DNA of 64,000 bases from contig NZ_MTSE01000008.1 in assembly GCF_002154225.1 (NCBI RefSeq), positions 1 through 64,000 on the forward strand, written 5' to 3'. The translations under genes were made by a program, and so were the position numbers. Below the pieces are notes generated by a model. The model was not told the origin of the DNA. It made no database searches and saw only the letters and a list, made by a program, of their open reading frames with translations. Positions 61,301 through 64,000 of the stretch are shown one piece after another. Source of the stretch: Hymenobacter crusticola (GTDB lineage: Bacteria > Bacteroidota > Bacteroidia > Cytophagales > Hymenobacteraceae). Each line of letters begins with the position of its first letter. Within the stretch, counting starts at the first letter, position 1.

Positions 61301-61684
61301 ATGAGTGCTCCCCAAGTATTGATTGTAGATGATGAGCCGAACATCGTGATGTCGCTGGAGTTCTTGATGCGCAAAAGTGGCTACGGCGTCAGCATTGCCC
61401 GCAACGGCACGGAGGCCATGGAGGCCATCGGCCAAACGCCCTTCACGGTGATTCTGCTCGATGTGATGATGCCCGACGTAGATGGCTACCAGGTGTGCCA
61501 GTACGTGCGGCAACGCCCCGACCGGCAAGACACCAAGGTGATTTTTCTGAGCGCCAAAAGCAAAGAAGCCGATATCCAGAAGGGCTACGAAGTGGGCGCT
61601 GACCTCTATATTTCCAAGCCGTTTAGCACCCGTCAGCTCATGGAACAGGTGCGGGCGTTGGTTGGTCGAGTGCAGCCTATTTAG
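61301..61684 (+). CDS. Receiver-domain response regulator
   Basis: ATG at 61301 gives 127 residues (MSAPQVLIVDDEPN); ATG at 61289 and GTG at 61280 are alternative starts. It is a single receiver domain with acidic pair DDE (10-12), phospho-acceptor Asp54 in ILLDVMMPD and Lys in LYISKPFSTRQL. No DNA-binding domain follows, so it relays phosphate to another protein or acts by protein binding. It lies 101 bp after the SSS-type kinase and 79 bp before acs, so it is the probable cognate regulator. Confidence 0.92.
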   Translation: MSAPQVLIVDDEPNIVMSLEFLMRKSGYGVSIARNGTEAMEAIGQTPFTVILLDVMMPDVDGYQVCQYVRQRPDRQDTKVIFLSAKSKEADIQKGYEVGADLYISKPFSTRQLMEQVRALVGRVQPI

Positions 61685-61763
61685 TTCAAAGCACGCGTAA
61701 AAGCCGTTTATTGCTCCTGCCTTCCTCGAAAATTCCCCAAGATCATTTCAAATTCTCCCCATC

Positions 61764-63674
61764 ATGCCCGCTGAACATCCCCGCATTCGCACGTTTGAAG
61801 AGTACCAAGACGCTTACCAGCGTAGCGTCGACAATCCTGAACAGTTTTGGGCTCAAGTAGCCGAACCTTTTACCTGGCGCCGCAAGTGGGATTCGGTGAT
61901 GCAGGCCGATCTAGTTGGTGGTCATAACAAGTGGTTTAGCGGTGCCAAGCTCAACATCACCGAAAACTGCCTCGACCGCCACCTAGAGCAGCGTGGCAAC
62001 AAGCTAGCCCTCATTTGGGAACCCAACGACCCCAAAACGCGGGGGCTGCGCTACACCTACCGCGAACTGTACCAGGAGGTATGCAAGTTTGCTAATGTGT
62101 TGCATAACAATGGCGTAGAGAAAGGCGACCGGGTGTGCCTCTACATGCCCATGATTCCGCAGCTTGCTATTGCTACCCTAGCTTGTGCCCGCATTGGGGC
62201 CGTGCACTCGGTTATTTTTGCTGGTTTCTCGGCCAATGCCATTGCCGACCGCGTCAACGACGCGCAGGCATCGGTGGTAATCACTTCCGACGGCCTCGAC
62301 CGCGGCGCCAAGCAGATTCCGGTGAAGCGCGTGGTCGATGAGGCGTTGGAAAGCTGCCCTTCGGTGCGCGGCGTGATTGTGGTGGAGCACGTGGGCTGGC
62401 CCGTGCACATGCAGGAAGGCCGCGACGTGTGGTATCACGAAGAAGTGGCCGAGGTCGAGAAAACCTGCCCCGCCGAGGAAATGGAGGCCGAGGACATGCT
62501 CTTCATTCTTTACACCTCCGGCAGCACCGGCAAGCCCAAAGGGGTGGTGCACACGCAAGCGGGCTATATGGTGTGGACCGACTACACGTACCGCAACGTA
62601 TTTCAAGTCAATGAGAACGATGTGTACTGGTGCACGGCCGACATTGGCTGGGTAACGGGCCACAGCTATCTGCTCTACGGGCCGCTGCTGGCGGGCGCTA
62701 CTACCCTTATGTTTGAGGGCGTACCCACGTTTCCTAGTCCTGGCCGCTACTGGGAAGTGATTGACAAACACGGGGTGAACGTGTTCTACACCTCGCCCAC
62801 GGCCATTCGCTCACTCATGGCCCAAGACATCAACCACGTGCTGGCTTACTCCCTGGATTCGCTGCGGGTGCTAGGTTCGGTGGGGGAGCCCATCAACGAG
62901 GAAGCGTGGCACTGGTACCACACGCACATCGGCAAAGACCGCTGCCCTATCGTGGACACGTGGTGGCAGACCGAAACGGCTGGCATCATGATTTCGGCAC
63001 TGGCAGATATTACCCCTAGCGTACCAGCGCGAGCCGGTTTGCCACTGCCTGGCGTACAGCCGGTGTTGCTCAATCAAGAAGGCCAAGAAATCGAAGGCAA
63101 CGACGCCGAAGGCTACCTAGCTATCAAGCAGGCCTGGCCGGGCATCATCCGCACAACCTATGGCGACCATGAGCGCTGCCGCCAGACGTATTTTGGCGTG
63201 TACCCTGGCTACTACTTCACCGGCGACGGTGCCCGCCGCGAGCACAACGGCCTCTACCGCATCATGGGCCGCGTAGATGATGTGATTAACGTATCGGGCC
63301 ACCGCTTCGGCACAGCCGAAATCGAAAACGCCATCAACCAAAACAGCCACGTGGTTGAGTCGGCAGTGGTGGGCTATCCACACGACGTGAAGGGGCAAGG
63401 TATTTATGCCTTCATCATCTGCCAAGACCCGGTCGACTCCACAGAAGCGCCCCGCGTGGAAGCCAGCATCATCGAAACCATCGTGGCCGAAATAGGGCGC
63501 ATTGCCAAGCCCGATAAGATTCAGTTTGTGTCGGGGTTGCCTAAAACGCGTTCTGGTAAGATTATGCGCCGCATCTTACGCAAAGTAGCCGAGGGCGAAA
63601 CCAGCAACCTAGGTGATACCACCACGCTGCTCGACCCAGATATCGTGAAGGAAATCGTGGAAGGGCGCAAGTAA
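61764..63674 (+). CDS. acs: Acetyl-CoA synthetase
   Basis: A 636-residue AMP-forming ligase that makes acetyl-CoA from acetate, ATP and CoA. Motifs: YTSGSTGKPKGVVHTQAGY (A3, about 250-268), DIGWVTGHSYLLYGPL, WWQTETAGIM (A5), YYFTGDGARREHNGLYRIMGR with the hinge Asp, INVSGHRFGTAEIE, and SGKIMRR with the acetylatable lysine. A tryptophan near the acyl site (WWQTE) fits acetate or propionate. The protein has normal length. As the last gene of the porin-transporter-kinase-regulator array, it suggests use of acetate or related acids as carbon source. Confidence 0.96.
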   Translation: MPAEHPRIRTFEEYQDAYQRSVDNPEQFWAQVAEPFTWRRKWDSVMQADLVGGHNKWFSGAKLNITENCLDRHLEQRGNKLALIWEPNDPKTRGLRYTYRELYQEVCKFANVLHNNGVEKGDRVCLYMPMIPQLAIATLACARIGAVHSVIFAGFSANAIADRVNDAQASVVITSDGLDRGAKQIPVKRVVDEALESCPSVRGVIVVEHVGWPVHMQEGRDVWYHEEVAEVEKTCPAEEMEAEDMLFILYTSGSTGKPKGVVHTQAGYMVWTDYTYRNVFQVNENDVYWCTADIGWVTGHSYLLYGPLLAGATTLMFEGVPTFPSPGRYWEVIDKHGVNVFYTSPTAIRSLMAQDINHVLAYSLDSLRVLGSVGEPINEEAWHWYHTHIGKDRCPIVDTWWQTETAGIMISALADITPSVPARAGLPLPGVQPVLLNQEGQEIEGNDAEGYLAIKQAWPGIIRTTYGDHERCRQTYFGVYPGYYFTGDGARREHNGLYRIMGRVDDVINVSGHRFGTAEIENAINQNSHVVESAVVGYPHDVKGQGIYAFIICQDPVDSTEAPRVEASIIETIVAEIGRIAKPDKIQFVSGLPKTRSGKIMRRILRKVAEGETSNLGDTTTLLDPDIVKEIVEGRK

Positions 63675-63688
63675 TTGCTGTAGACATT

Positions 63689-63728
63689 ACAAAGCAGCCG
63701 CGGCAGATACCTGCCGCGGCTGCTTTGT
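63689..63728. terminator. 18-bp perfect terminator hairpin after acs
   Basis: Bases 63689-63706 and 63711-63728 are perfectly complementary around a 4-base loop. It lies between acs and the convergent gene at the right edge. Confidence 0.9.
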
Positions 63729-63748
63729 GTTTAAGACCTAGGCCTAGG

Positions 63749-64000
63749 TTATGGCGCCGCTACAATATTCTGCTTCAGCAGATCAAATAGAAACTCATAA
63801 AACTCTTCTTTGCGCACGCCTACGGCCGTTTTCACCCACTGCCCTGAGCCTGGTTTGCGGTAGGTGTTGCCTGCAGCGGGGCCGCTCGGAGCTACCTCTA
63901 GCTCAATCATTTCAAGCTGAAAAGCATTTGGAATAGCTAGGTAGCTGGTAGTGAGCACATCCCACATAAAGTAGGTGTATTCGTAGGCCGGGATAGTGTC
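63749..64000 (-). CDS. C-terminal part of a probable nucleoside hydrolase
   Basis: The frame is open to the right edge and ends at 63749 with TAA, leaving 83 residues. The text reads AYEYTYFMWDVLTTSYLAIP, then PGSGQWVKTAVGVRKEEFYEFLFDLL. The MWDVLTTSYL segment resembles the active-site Asp region of inosine/uridine-preferring nucleoside hydrolases, in which WDPL/MWDVLA carries a calcium-ligand Asp, and the ending is typical of that family. The calcium-binding DTDPG motif at the N-terminus is outside the window. The call rests on this short part only, so moderate. It is convergent with acs. Confidence 0.55.
   Translation of the reverse strand, partial: DTIPAYEYTYFMWDVLTTSYLAIPNAFQLEMIELEVAPSGPAAGNTYRKPGSGQWVKTAVGVRKEEFYEFLFDLLKQNIVAAP

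Noticed and set aside
1..64000. CRISPR arrays, tRNA or rRNA genes
   Set aside because: I found no regularly spaced direct repeats of CRISPR type and no tRNA-like T-arm or rRNA text on either strand by reading.

Overview
The window looks like chromosomal DNA of a Bacteroidota bacterium of the Cytophagales, most likely Hymenobacter or a close relative. The signs are a fused lpxC/fabZ gene, the type IX secretion regulator PorX, a TonB receptor with an N-terminal carboxypeptidase-regulatory-like domain, a GLPGLI-like secreted enzyme, lipoproteins of Bacteroidota type, many DUF or hypothetical genes of that phylum, and -7 boxes of the form TAnnTTTG. Genus assignment is inference. I saw no rRNA, tRNA, CRISPR array, prophage or intact insertion sequence.

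Layout. 1-7.3 kb: the end of a YghZ-type aldo/keto reductase, a radical SAM/glycosyltransferase pair, a LytS/LytTR-type two-component system preceded by an ordered array of repeats, and an AraC regulator, NmrA-like protein and cupin. 7.3-13.3 kb: a divergent locus that I read as metal (probably zinc) acquisition: an AztD-like beta-propeller lipoprotein facing a His/Cys-rich secreted peptide, a TonB receptor and a small lipoprotein. 13.4-16.5 kb: a PNGase F-like N-glycanase and a GH76 alpha-1,6-mannanase lipoprotein, probably used on eukaryotic glycoproteins or mannan. 16.7-25 kb: a nucleoside phosphorylase, two small paralogues, a LuxC-type acyl-CoA reductase facing a ferredoxin, a nitrilase plus PP-loop sugar amidotransferase pair, and a second AraC regulator. 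25-35.7 kb: valS, a prolyl oligopeptidase, a 2-oxoacid dehydrogenase E2, cinA, two DUF4197 genes and an Asp-rich protein. 35.7-41.3 kb: the lipid A block (HD hydrolase, lpxD, lpxC/fabZ, lpxA, ABC ATPase). 41.6-51 kb: porX, tsaE and ald, with a stand-alone receiver and a 1561-residue multi-PAS hybrid kinase between porX and tsaE. 51-54.2 kb: a glutathionylspermidine-synthase-like protein with a YgiB-like lipoprotein, and a flavin reductase. 54.3-63.7 kb: a carboxylate-use module: IS1-InsA-like zinc-ribbon/HTH regulator, porin, MHS transporter, small membrane protein, SSS-type sensor kinase, response regulator and acetyl-CoA synthetase. The last bases hold the end of a probable nucleoside hydrolase.

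Two features cut across the window. Many gene ends carry very long, mostly perfect hairpins (15-29 bp stems, several of 27 bp). The tetranucleotide CTAG, which many bacteria avoid, is common here, often inside ACCTAGGT and as Leu-Gly codon pairs. The most promising unexplained items are the 21-bp-phased repeat array before the LytS-type kinase, the palindromes of the putative zinc locus, the N-glycanase/mannanase pair, and the nested inverted repeat at 21188-21387.
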